From Ananas comosus (Eukaryota; Streptophyta; Magnoliopsida; Poales; Bromeliaceae), in contig NC_033622.1 of the NCBI RefSeq assembly GCF_001540865.1, forward strand, positions 16,786,060 through 16,850,059: 64,000 nucleotides of DNA, read 5' to 3'. Position numbers and translations under genes: made by a program. This document shows positions 22,684 through 34,900 of the stretch, in pieces (position 1 is the first letter of the stretch; each line of letters opens with the position of its first letter). The notes below the pieces were generated by a model. It saw only the letters and a program-made list of their open reading frames with translations, was not told the DNA's origin and ran no database searches.

Positions 22684-23081
22684 TGTTGCGTGCGGCAAGG
22701 TGAGGAAAGGGAGTGGAGGGAAGAGAGGGGAGGGGAGAGGAGCGCGGAGGAGAGGGAACGGCGCAAAAAGGAGGAGAGAAGAAACTCTGTAACGGAAGGA
22801 GGAGAAGGAACGACGCGGAGGGGACGGAAGAGGAAACGGTTCAAAACCCAATTACTGCCCCATGGAAAAAAAAAAATGGTTCGGGTGGAAAAAAAAACGG
22901 TTCGGTTTAAAAGAAGACCAAGTGAGGGTGAAGGAATTTTTGCCACGTGGCAAGATTATTGGGGATTCATATTAGTTTATAGATACATATATATATTTTT
23001 TAAAAAATAATAAATAATATTTTTAAAAATTATAGTGAAATTGATGGTCTATAAAAAAAAAAAATTGAATAGTTAGAGAGA

Positions 23082-24960
23082 CTTCTATGTGATTGTGGCA
23101 TTCTAGACCTTTTTTTTTATATATGCATGCTACTCATTAGTCCTTCGGTCAACGTTAATTTTTTTAGATAGACCCCTCTCATTTTTTTTTTTATGACTGA
23201 AAACAAATAAATAAAGCATTTTAATTTGACGGATTGAATTCTTCCTGAACACATTAATTTTAAGCAATAAATAAAGCACAACTGCCCAGCAATTAGTAGC
23301 CTGAATAATATAAATTTAGATTTCATTGAATCTTATAGGAAGAGAAAGCAGAGAAAATGCTTCATCACCGCAATTTACTATTATAGCTGACACTGTTAAA
23401 ACCAAAATTTAAACTACGGCAGTTCTCTCCTTTAAAATAATAATAATAATATACACTGAGGCTCTCTATTTCTTAATCTTCAGACACATGAGCTCTTTGA
23501 ACAAAAAAGATACAAAAGAAAAAACCCACACACATGGCATAGATGGTTTCTTATTTTGTTTTTGATAGTAAAATATCTCAACCAACAGTTAACTTCATTA
23601 GATATGAGCCACACTGTTGTTAGTATTTTGAAATTAAAATTTATAAGTTTTTGATATTATTTATTTAATAAAAAAATAGTTTAAAATTAACACAACGAGG
23701 AATTAATTATAATAAAGATAGAACATATCCCCCACAATTTTGATTTTATAAATATAAAATATAGCATTAGGGGGGAAACAAGTAAATAGTTGTAGTATAC
23801 AAGTACCTGGATGAAATTTTGTATAACTAGAATTGATTCAGCAATTCTGTCCCTGTTTATTTGGTTGAATCAGGAATGCAAAGAGTATGGGAGAGTGTTT
23901 ACTATGAATTTGCAATCTGATCTAATATTAAGTATTGTAAATTCAGTTTTCACTCTAGCATTGATTAACTATTGAAATTTTGCAACAAAAACGTCTAGCA
24001 AGATTTTATTATAAAAACATCTTTGCGGTAAAAACTGACGCAAGCATAGAATGGAAAAAACCGAATAAAAAATATGAATAAAATAAAATTTATTAACCAC
24101 AAAAAGGATCATACATAATTTTTTTTCCTATAAAGTTTTTTTTTTTTTTTTATTAAACAGGGAGCACCTTGAGGTAGTACAACATACATAGGTAGTAGAG
24201 CATGGGAGGTGCGGGTACACCTTCATTGCTCACTGTCCCTTATAAAGTAATTTTAATCCGAACTCTCTTTCTGAATATCTCTCCCCCTCTCTACTTCTCT
24301 CCATCTTTTTCGTAAGGAACATTTTCATCGTAAACATTCTAATATAAATAAACTTTTAATCTAATTTAAATTTTAATTGATTTATCTTCAATAAATTTAA
24401 ATAATTATTACAATCTAATTAATTTAGCTATAAATCTAATCAAAGTCCTAGAAATATCATCATTATTTAGCATTTATAGAGTGAATAAGGAAAAGCTTTA
24501 TCAAATTTTATGGACAGTTTGACATTTTTAAAATATAAATTATAAAAAAAATCAGAATCAGATTTTAAAAATAAAATTGCTGAACGATTTATTGAACCAA
24601 AAAATACTTTTTAGATAGATTCAAAATTATTTTTCAAAAGTTCAGTCAAAACACCCACATAATATGCATTAGCGTAGCCGTTTATACGTAACGCTGATTC
24701 GAACGGTGTTAAAAGGAAATCTGGCGCATTTTAAATTCGTTACAGCAACGGCTAGTGTATATGTATATCATCTCATAAGTTGCCGATTCGATCACCGTCC
24801 ACGTGGCACAATCTCGTTCGCCAATGTCCCTCTCTCCGCCCCAAAATTTGAACGCTCCGGACTCCCAAAATCACGCGCTCAAAGAACCCCCGCTCCTCCG
24901 TCTCCGCCGTACGCGTCGCCTCCGCCCCTTTCTTCCTACATCTCTTTCTCTTTCTCCGCC
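23082..24960. other. AT-rich intergenic DNA, no gene seen
   Basis: No coding signal. Several poly-T and poly-A runs occur. From about 24680 the sequence becomes GC-richer as the promoter and leader of the next gene; CCACGTGGCA at 24800 is a G-box-containing palindrome likely in that promoter. Confidence 0.45.
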
Positions 24961-27900
24961 ATGGACGCCGACGAAGACGCCCTAGGGCTTGGCTCTAGCT
25001 CGGCTCCCTCGGCGCCGGGGCGCGTCTCTCTCCCCCCTTTCTCCCCCAACCTCCCTTTTCCCTCTCCGCGCCGCCTCTCCAGCCGCTTCAGCCAGCCGAG
25101 CCGACCCGCACCCCCGGCGCGGAGGAATCCGGCTTGGGTCTCGCTCCAGGGGCGCCTCGTCGGAGCGGAGGAAGCCACCTCGGCTCGATTCGCCGCGCCG
25201 GGGTTGAGCCGCCACGAAGCCGCTGCGTGGGAGCTTTTTAGCCCTCTCCACCGAGTCCTCATTGTCGCGGTCGTGGCCACTGCCACGTGGCGGTCGGAGA
25301 GATCTCGGAAGGTCGCCCAGCTGCAGAGATCGATCGACCTCAGGGTGCGTAATCAACGCCCAAACCCTTGTTGTTCTCGTTGCGGTTAAAAGTTTCGAAT
25401 TCTAAACGTGCTTTACTTATTTAGGGTTCTTTAAAGAAATTTTATTCTGTGCATTCAAGATTTAAAATTTCCAAAGATATCAAATTTGAGAGGTGGACTC
25501 TTGAATGAGGGTTTGGTGCATTACATAGAGGGTTCTTGATATTACCAAGGGCATCTAACGTTTTAAATATGCCCAAACATCTCATTAGATTAAGTGGTTT
25601 TCGAAATTCCTTAAACTAATGGGTTTAAGATGACTTGGCGATGCAGGATGAGGTGTTGCTTAGCATGCAGCAGAAGCTTGACGACTTGTGTGAGGAAATG
25701 AACTCTTTGCAGGATCAATCCGTTAAATGTAACAGCAAATCTGTTCGATTAATTGTCGATACGAAACTAGAAGAGGAAGGAGATAAGTTTTCCAGTTTCA
25801 TGCCAAAGTTGAACCGCGAGAGCGGCATTACTCCTCTTAGTATGCTAAAGGTCGGAAATGCCTACAAGTTTCTGCATCCTCTCTATGTGCAAATTATCTG
25901 GCGGTATATCTAACTCTGACCTTTCTCTTGTGTATAGGATGTGAATGGGACGGAATCTCTAAAAGACGAGAAATTTGAGATCGTTGCGACAAATTTGGTG
26001 GAGCAAGAGGAGCGCCGAATGTCTGATTTGTCTGACTTCTGTTGGAGTGTCACATCTTCGGTAGACAACCAGGTAAGAAGAAACAGCAAGTTTGTACTCA
26101 TTGGCTTGAGATTTTGCAATTTTGGGATTATAGCTTTAGATCATTCTAAAGGTGGTGAGAATAAATGACATTTTGGTTTTGTTAGAAATGATGCCACAAG
26201 TGATTGATTGGTCATATTAAATCGTCGAATTCTTTAGCTTTTCATATGTAAGATGTCGTAAGTAGGGGTGTCAACGAGCCGAACATGAGCGAGCTGAGGC
26301 CTGCTCGTGTATTAATGGTGAACACGAGCCAAAATACGAGCTGACTCATGAACAATAAATTAAAAGAATTATGAAAGATACGTATAAAAAATAAATTTAT
26401 GAGATCTTACCCATTTGACTTTGATCTAATAGTTGAAAATTTATATATAAATGACTTTTTTTATAATTGAGTTGGATTTTATATTTAGGTTAAGCTAAAA
26501 ACTAATTTTATCAAATTATATATATATATATATATATATATAAATATATAATATGTATTTGAATTGTTATCGAGCAGAACATGAGCAAGCTGACCTCAGC
26601 TCGTTTACTAAACGAGCTGAAAAATTTAGCTCGTGTTCAGCTTGTTTATTAAATGAGCAATTCGATCTCGAGCTCATTTTGAGCCGAACACGAGCTAGCT
26701 CGCGAACAACGAGCTGGATTGCCACCCCTAGTCATAGGACAATGACTTCGGCTTTCAAGGTTTATTTGTTTCTGTAGGATCTAAGCGCATATAATGCCCT
26801 TTTCAACTTTTTTCAACTTGGCGGTGTTCAGTATAGATAATCTTCTCCATAAGATGCTGGATTAGAATTTGAAATTTGATTTAAATTCATCATCCAATAT
26901 TGTATAGCTGTTGAGCCTCCATGGTTGGATTGATTACCAAGCTATTCTCTATTCTAAAAAGAAAAGAAATTTTGGGCAAATCTATATAGGTCGCCGTGAT
27001 TTACAATTTTGATCAGACAAGAATCATAACTGCCTCTATTTATTGTATAGTAGTTGAGCCTCCATTTATTCTATAGCAATCTACTAGAAATGAGGGGTGT
27101 GCATAAAGTCCCATGGTGCTTTTAATTTCTTTTGCCTTCAATATTAAACTACGAAAATTGCAAGGAAATTCATATCTATTTGAATCCAGCCAAGTATTAA
27201 TTTTCTCTAATTAATTGTGTAACTTTAAATTTATTGCAGTTAAACTCCTTGGCAGTAGACCAAGAATTTTACAATCTTCGCAAGGAGTGCGAGGAGAAGG
27301 ATGCGACCATAAAGGAACTCTCTGCTGCTGCTCAGGTGTCCAGTATTGCCGCCTCTAAGGTGCTGTATTTTATTATATTCTTATTTCAGAAAATCCTAAA
27401 TTCCTAACCTTTATATTAATATTACCTGATTCTACGAATAGAGAATAGCAGAATTACAGGAGATTGTAAAAAGGAAAAACATGATAATCTCCAAATTGAA
27501 GAAGGACATGATGTTTCTAGAGCAGAAGGTAAATATTACTTAATTCTAAAGGTTTTGAGACCTTGCGGGTTTGTATTTATCTTTTCTTGTAGTCTTGTCA
27601 CTTTCTTGCTGAAACTATTGAGGTTACTCATGTAGGTTGTTGTGTTAACAAGGATGAAAAGAGCTTCTTCAGTAGCTTCAAAATCAAACAATACTCCGCT
27701 TCCGGTAATGGCAAGCAATATTCTGTACGATATGAGTAGTACTAGTCCTTCCTCTTCAGACTCCGAGTCTCCTAAAGCTCCAATGGAACGTATTACTGAA
27801 GCATCAGTTGATTATAATACTCCTAAACAAGAAGTTTATGCTGCAATAGGAAGTCAGAGGCAACCAATAGGAAAAACTCTTGTTTCATCATGCAAATCTT

Positions 27901-28082
27901 CTGATAGGAACCTAAAGCAGCGATCTGTTAGTCCTCTTCAAGAGAACCAGTTGATTGAAAAAGCTGAAACAACACCATTGATGAGGCAGAGGAAGTCAGC
28001 TTCTTCTGGTGGAGATTACAAGAGAACCAAGAGGAGCATTCAACAGGAAGCAAAGAGCACAGCTCAGAGGCGATGGGTTTAG
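24961..28082 (+). CDS. Plant coiled-coil protein of unknown function
   Basis: Six in-phase exons: 24961-25344, 25647-25850, 25938-26072, 27240-27359, 27442-27528 and 27636-28082, giving 458 residues. The N-terminal 90 residues are Ser/Pro/Arg-rich with low complexity. LFSPLHRVLIVAVVATA (about 92-108) is hydrophobic and could be a short membrane or packing helix. Heptad-like coils follow: RKVAQLQRSIDLRDEVLLSM onward, and QEFYNLRKECEEKDATIKEL through IAELQEIVKRKNMIISKLKK. The C-terminal 145 residues are Ser/Thr/Lys-rich. I recognise the pattern SPLHRVLIVAV plus LDDLCEEMNS as conserved among plants but know no function. The start has a strong context (CGCCATGGAC); the frame is open farther upstream, but that part lacks coding character. 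Intron 3 (1167 bp) contains an hAT-like MITE. Confidence 0.8.
26263..26730. mobile_element. hAT-like MITE in an intron
   Basis: Inverted ends TAGGGGTGTCAA at 26263 and the reverse of TTGCCACCCCTA at 26730. Flanking octamers GTCGTAAG and GTCATAGG match at 6 of 8 bases, fitting the 8-bp target duplication of hAT elements. The interior repeats 'gagct' words that make a long imperfect inverted repeat. It has no coding capacity. Confidence 0.75.
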
Positions 28083-31000
28083 GTAGTTTTAACTGGGCAG
28101 TGGGTACTTCTCCTTTAGTTGGTTATTTCTGTCGACTTTCTTATGCATGTATTTTTAGTTCTTTTACTCATATAAGACCATGTGATACCTCTTTCTAACT
28201 GTCTCATAGAATTTAAGCAAGTATACCTTCAAATCACATTCACAGATAAAAAACACTCTACTTGTTGCTGTTTTTGCGTTTAGGAGATTCATGACACATT
28301 ATGTTCCTTGACTTTGTCTGCCCGCTATCTTATTTGTAGTCTACTAGTCTACTTAAATTTCCAGTGCTAGTCTGGTAGTTTGATAGGTCCAAACTATATC
28401 AGCAAAATTACCAGATCTTGCTATGTATTTCTTTGGCTCATACTGAAGGAATTCATCCGCCATGATAATACGTACTCATATGTTATGCCTAGTTCTTTCA
28501 TTTAATTCAAGTTGAACTCTAGGAAAATGCTGTTTGCCTAGCTTAAAATTGCATAGTACTATTTTTACTGTTTACTATTATCCAAACGCTTTAGTAGACT
28601 TATTCACATTCATTTGTTAGATGATCATCCTCGATAAACATCATGTTTGTAAAGAAAGACAATTACGAATACTCTTTTTCTTCTTCCTTTACTAGAAGAT
28701 GCTATCCTTCTTTCTTTTACATTATTTGATTATTAGTCTTTGTTTCTTTTCACTATCTACCTACTCCAGATACAAGATGATCACTGGTAATCAACATTTT
28801 GGCTATTTCTTCAGGAAAATTAGCTGAAAGAGTGGACTTCTAATATGGAAATTAGTTGCTTGCATTGCAATTTTGATCTCTGCCTGAAGATTATGATACA
28901 GAGTAACATTTTGTGGTGCATTTTACGTTGCTTTCAGTGACAGGTATTCATCTATGTATCAAAAGTAAAGAATGGCTAAGAGGTATTTTGGACAAGTTTT
29001 TTAGAGAAAGCAACCAATTATAGTAATTTATGCGCTTCTGTTTATACAATCACTTTTCACTGGATATTTCCTAAGAATGTAGTATCTTTGTTGGAAGCTC
29101 AATCCTAACAGAGAGTGCAGAAAATTGTGAAACATAGTGATACTAAGTTAATGATTTGCTGTTCTGTTTTATCATTTTTGAAATGATTATTCTCTCAAGA
29201 TACATCTTGTTTTTGTAATGACGCCTCAGTAAGGTGGCAAGTTTCAAAATATTCGTCTTTGATATTCATATTCTTATTTCATCAACTATATATTTAACAA
29301 ATTATATCTAGACCTTACAAGAATTATCATTACTGTATCTTCACTCTTAGTAATGGTTAATTTAGTTACTACTCATACTCATGTTGATTGGCTGGCCAGA
29401 GTTGTATAGCCTGAAATGTTTGTCTTAAGATGCTCATAATAACAAGTTTAGTTTCCTGTACATAAAGCCAACTCTATTTTACTCTTATGCTGATTAATGA
29501 TGTTTTAAGAATGTATTCTTTTTTCACCCTTGAAGATATTTGCTTTCTATGGCCAAATGGATGAATTTTCTATGAACTGATTGATTATTCTATTTCTTCA
29601 TCGTGTGCTTAATCTTGCGTCTGACGCCTAGGACCATTAATTTTCTCCATAAAACTGGAAAGTAGCTCTATTCTCAGGCATAGTTTTGGAGCTGAAGCGG
29701 ACTTTTTTCTTTTTTTTTGCCTGCTTAGTGCATTGAAACTTTACATGTTTATTAGTTCTTACAAAGTAATTTTGACTTTTTTTTAAGTTGATGTGGTGCA
29801 CGAAACACTGGGTAGCTGCATGATGATATTCTTTTGCACCTGTGAGTAACATCTTGACAACTGGGGATAGGTTCTGAATTCGGAGGTCCCTTTGATCAAG
29901 TGGCATTACCCTTAATTATATTTTTAGTATTATTTCACAGTTGCACTAAATAAGTAGATAGCTGTAGCAATTGTATAAAGAAGTCATTTAGCTGCTTAGA
30001 TGCTCCCTTGTCAGCTACTCAGCTGTTTGCAGGTGTTCTTTTCTTTTCCTTTTTTTTTTTTGGTTCCAAAAGTTTCTGACTTTTGTTCTTTCATCGAGAA
30101 ACTTTCCTTTGTATTGTATTACTACCACATCTCTTTTAGAATTATGGCTAGCAACATGAAAGGTGTGTTGACTAATCACCTGTTGCAGCATTGCAGTTGG
30201 CTTTTAATTAATTAATCAATTAATCAATCAATTTTGGAGGCTGTGTCTTTGGATCCTCCAATGCGTATCCAATAAAGGATTCTTCTAATTTCAAGAAAAA
30301 AACAAATGATCACAAGGTGTCATTCGCTTTTATACTCTCTGCATATATACCACTTGTTTGTCTCTTCTACGGCTATCGATCTACTGTTGTACTATACAAA
30401 TCAAATGCATTATTATGGCACAACGTGCATGGTAATGCGTCAACAGCCATTTAGAGAGCCTTTGAAAGTATCCTTATATGATTATTTTATGATTGCTAAC
30501 GGTTTGGCTACGTTGGCACTTTAATACATCGTTATGTTGTTCAAAGGATTGTTTAGGATATTCTTTATTGTGCTTGCTATGCACTGATTACTTGAACAGT
30601 TCAAAGAACACTATATTTACCGCTTACAGGATGTTTACATGCTTATGCACATAATACATGCTTAATGTAGGTATTTTTGATAGATTTATATATACAGTAT
30701 AAGCCGTCATAAGAATTTTCTGACACATCAATAGGGGATCGGGAATCTGAATTTCGTTCTCACTCCCCTGTAAATGGACTGCTGCAAATAGCTTGCTGTA
30801 CCCTCCATTTTTATTTCCATCGCTCGCAATATGCAAAAGCTTTTCCTCGAATAGGAATTTGCCACGTCCGTCTCTCTCTGTGCATAATCTCGTCCGAGTG
30901 GGCCCCACCACTCGGGAGGTGGGGCATCGAACGTCATTGGTCCCTGGGGCTGGGTCTCTCCGTTACGGGACGGTCTGGCGTTGTTGACTCCCAACCCCCG

Positions 31001-31587
31001 TTTTCTACTTCCGCTGTTCCCCTTTTTTTTCGCATTTTAAAAACCCCGACTGTTGACTATACAGTACACACACACACACATGTTGCACAAATCATTCGTT
31101 CAAGTGCAAAACGTTACATCTAGAAATTTTATAGTAGTTCCAATAAAATATGTCAAGATCATGCAAGTGGGGGATCGGATCCTACGGCTAAAAAGCGCCC
31201 CGCAGAGTACTCGCAGTCGCAGTGTGGGGGTACATTCCCCCGTCCCCGTTCCCCCGTGGCGTCTCCACCAAAATACTCGGGTCTCCACTCTCCGAACCGC
31301 GTTCTACTGTTATTATGTCCTCCGATCCGACGGTCCATACTGAATCACCGGATTAGCTATTACTCTCCCCCAACCAAGCAGCGGACTCCTCCAAAGGTCT
31401 CCGCCCTCGAGAAGAGAAGAGATCGACGGTCCAGATACGCCGAGCCTGAGCTCCTCCTGATTCCCCCGGTGCGTAATTGGGCGTACCCTTCCGCGGAAGG
31501 GACCCACCTTCTCTTTTTCTTTTTTTATCATCTTTTATTTATTTTTTTTAAAAATTCACCTTTGACGAATTCCTATTGGCTAGGAGT
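28083..31587. other. Intergenic DNA, no gene seen
   Basis: The first few hundred bases are the 3' UTR of the coiled-coil gene. The rest to about 30700 is T-rich and non-coding in all frames. From 30850 to 31590 it is GC-richer, with the palindromic GTGGGCCCCACCACTCGGGA region at 30899 and a (CA)n run at 31065-31080; this is probably upstream regulatory DNA of the next gene. Confidence 0.45.
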
Positions 31588-31594
31588 ATATATG
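31588..31594 (+). promoter_or_regulatory. Possible TATA box for the gene at 31.9-36.8 kb
   Basis: TATATAT about 30 bp upstream of a pyrimidine-rich stretch (tccttcctctcctcttc) where leaders often start. A (CT)n run (about 31717-31735) and a (TCG)n run (31799-31824) follow in the putative leader. Confidence 0.35.
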
Positions 31595-31948
31595 ATTGAA
31601 TTATTAATTAAAACCTATTAATCCTTCCTCTCCTCTTCATCTTCTTCGTTGGGGGGCCTTTATTAGAATTAGAGTCAGAGACTCAGAGTAGGGTTAAGGT
31701 TAGGGTCTCAACGTTCGCCTCTCTCTCTCTCTCTCATATGCTTCTCTCGCACAACGGCGCGCGCGCGCACAGCACACACACACTTTCCTCTCTCTTTGTC
31801 GTCGTCGTCGTCGTCGTCGTCGTCTAGCATCACAAATCATCATTGGAGAATAGATAGTGTCGGTGCGCGAATTAATGGAGGCGGCGCATTCGTGTGGAAG
31901 GGGAAGGTGGTGGCGAATAGAGTGCGTGGGGGAGGGTCGAAGCGGAGG

Positions 31949-34900
31949 ATGGGGCCGGGGGGGAGGAATGCTGCGGTCACGGGGATCGCTGTGAGGAGAT
32001 CAAGATCGGGCTGCGCGCGGCGTGCGGGCTGCCGTTCAAGGGCGGGACGCCGGGTGCAGAAGCTGCTGTCACGGCGCCTCAAGCGCGGCCGCACACCTCC
32101 ATGCGACTGCGCGTCCGCCCGCGGCCTTCGAGCCGCATCCGTCTGCGCCGAGCTGCAGGCCTGCATCGTCCCCCACGACCCCGCCGCCAAGCGCCGCTAC
32201 GTCCTCCGCTCCATCCACGACCCCAACTACGCCGTCCGCTTCGCCGACCGCTCCGAGACCGACTGCATCGCCTTGCAGGGTATATATCATCTAAAGATTT
32301 TCGATATTTACACGAAGAAATATGCTATTTATGAGAATAATAGTAATTTTCTATAGCATCAAATATTTAATGGTATCGATAGTATTATAATCATATTCTC
32401 TCTCTCCATCTCTCTCTCTATATATATACTATTGTGGTATTTTTACATCAATAATAATTTTCTCCAAAATGTTATTATGAATTTGAAATTACTTATCAAT
32501 AGAAGACAAGTGGAGTCAGATAAAATAAGATGCGATCCAAGTGGCCGGGTGTACGTCACTAATTCATTTTTATACGTACTAGCTCTTCATTCTATAGACA
32601 ATGAGTAATGAATCACCTTGTTAATTAGTAAGATACATTCTTAGATAATGGACCTTAATGTTTATTTTAGATTTAGATGATAGAAATGCATTAATTGCTA
32701 TATCCTATAAGTTTCTTACCCAATGGTGTGAATACCTGTGTGAACAATTTGGTACATCCTAGCCTCCTTTTCTGATATTGGCTGGCCGACAATGAATAGC
32801 TCAGATTCCATCACTCCTTTTCTGATAGCTTTTTTTTGTCGAAATGTAGTGCAAAATTGGCTTTATGTGATTGACAAAACAAACAAAATATGTTGTAGCT
32901 TGGTGACAATTAATGCATCAAGATTTAAAGTGCAGTGGTACGGGGACATACTACTGTTTGCCTTATACGATACGGCATCGGCAGGCTTTCGTGTCAACAC
33001 ATGATACGCTTGCGTGCTGATAAATACACATGATTTTTTACTAGCACGCTTTGTCACAGATTTATTTCAATTTTTTTTTTTTTGTTTCAATAAGTTCTTA
33101 TAATATTATTTTAAAAAATTTAATCAAATAATTATAAATATTTGTTATATATAGTTTATTATATTTATCAATTAATATTCTTGTAGACTTTTTTGTATGA
33201 AAAGTATAAATATACCTAATGCAAAATAAAAATTTTTATATGTTAGAATTTTTAAAATGTAAAAATATTTTCCTTTCTTCCTTTTGATTATATTATAGTC
33301 TTTCTTTTATAAAATAAAAAAAATATATTTAAAAAAATATTTATTAATTTTTTAAAAATTATTAGATTTATCAAAAAAAATAAGCAATAAATTATATAAT
33401 AGATAAATTAAATAAATTTAAATATCAATTAATTTAATTTAGTTTTTAATTTTATCAGTATTTTTAATTTTTTTAGCGCAAAAATAAAATTTAATATTTA
33501 ATGTGCCGCAAAATTTATTTATTGACTTTAATTTTGTTCTCTTAATTCGTCAAAAGTTAAGCGGTGTAATAAATTTTGAAAAAATAGTTTGTGAAGAAAA
33601 AATAAATGTCTGTGGTATAAGGGAAGGGCTTGAGTCATAGGTTTCTTATGGTATGGATCAGATATGTAAATTGAAAATTTGATCGTGTATTGATAAACAA
33701 AAATTAAATTATAATTTTTTATCTAATANAAAAAAAAAAAAAAAAAAAAAAAAAAGGCAAAAAAGGAAAAAAAAAAAATGCTAGCACGGTCGTGAGATTT
33801 CTAGGTGGGTGCCACGACACAATGGGAAGTGGGGACCCACCCGTGTACCATGCCTCCCAAGATGGGGGCATAGTACGTGCCGCCCTCTGCCATACGGTAC
33901 GGGACAGCACTTTAAACCTTACAATACATATTATATTTATAAAATTTTAAAAATTTAATGAATTAATATATTTTATGGCTATAATTAAGTTTAGGGCTAA
34001 GAAGATATCAGTATTTAAACCTTGTAATTTTGACTTAGCATATCACAAGTTTAGAAACATTTTTCTTCGGAAAATACTGTTTATAAATTCAAAGGTAAAG
34101 TGTATATTTTACATTGCAATAATTCTTTTGAATTTTTATTTTTGAAAAATAAGATTATGATAAGACTAGTGTGATAATATTGATCTTTAGATTAATACAG
34201 TAATATTTACACACGCTTTTGGATGCAGTATTGATAGAAATGCTTTTTTATATTGAAATGCTATTGATAGAAATGCTTTTTTATATTGAAATGCTTTTGG
34301 ATGCAGTATTTACACACGCTTTTAGATTAATAAGATTGAAATGCTTTTTTATATTGCTTCTCAGATAAATAATTATTTTGTCAAACTCTAAAAAGCCTCC
34401 ATTGGACATTTATTGTCCTTTTCTTTAGAATTTTATTAAAAAAAATTATTGTGGGTGATTTTTTTTTCCTTTTTTATTCCTGTCATCATTAGCTAACTTG
34501 CAACATAACTCAACCGTCAAAAAAAAAAGAGGGAAAAATCAAATTATCATCAATAATTTGTTGAGGCCTAAAGTCATTTTTATCACTTCTAAATTAATTA
34601 CTGACAGAAGACAAACAATTTAATTACCCCAATAATTTTCAGTAAGAAGGGAAAGTGCAATTATATATGTAGCTCTTATTATTACATGACGAGTAGATCT
34701 AATAACGTGCGATATATAATACATCAATATGTGCGATAATTCTTGGACTGTTGCTTGCTATAGTGGATGAACATGTCTTTTGAGTAGATCACAAACAATG
34801 AAGTAAATAAATATCCATTGTCTATTGCTGTAGTGTGGATTAGTTATGCTTCTTAATTTCATATCCTTTTCGGTTTGCCCAGTGCTCCAAGCATCTATAC

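Larger units (their letters stand above)
18839..23081 (-). mobile_element. Probable non-autonomous Helitron carrying gene fragments
   Basis: Oriented on the minus strand. Its 3' end would be a hairpin (stems CCCGC and GCGGG at 18864-18868 and 18851-18855), then eight bases, then TTAG followed by host T at 18838; the consensus is CTRR-T. Its 5' end would be TCTCTCTAACTATTC starting at 23081. A TTGCCACGTGGCAA palindrome lies near that end (22940-22953), a feature I associate with plant Helitron 5' regions. Between the ends lie unrelated gene pieces: a PP2C terminal exon with a foreign exon, a small membrane-protein gene on the other strand, and a damaged choline kinase first exon with its leader. 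No Rep/helicase coding is seen. Weak points: TTAG instead of CTAG, and G rather than A before the 5' TC. A general pile-up of fragments is the alternative. Confidence 0.5.

Noticed and set aside
31796..31948. Extension of the unknown gene to a poly-Ser start at 31796
   Set aside because: The codon at 31796 is TTG, not ATG, and the residues come from a TCG microsatellite.
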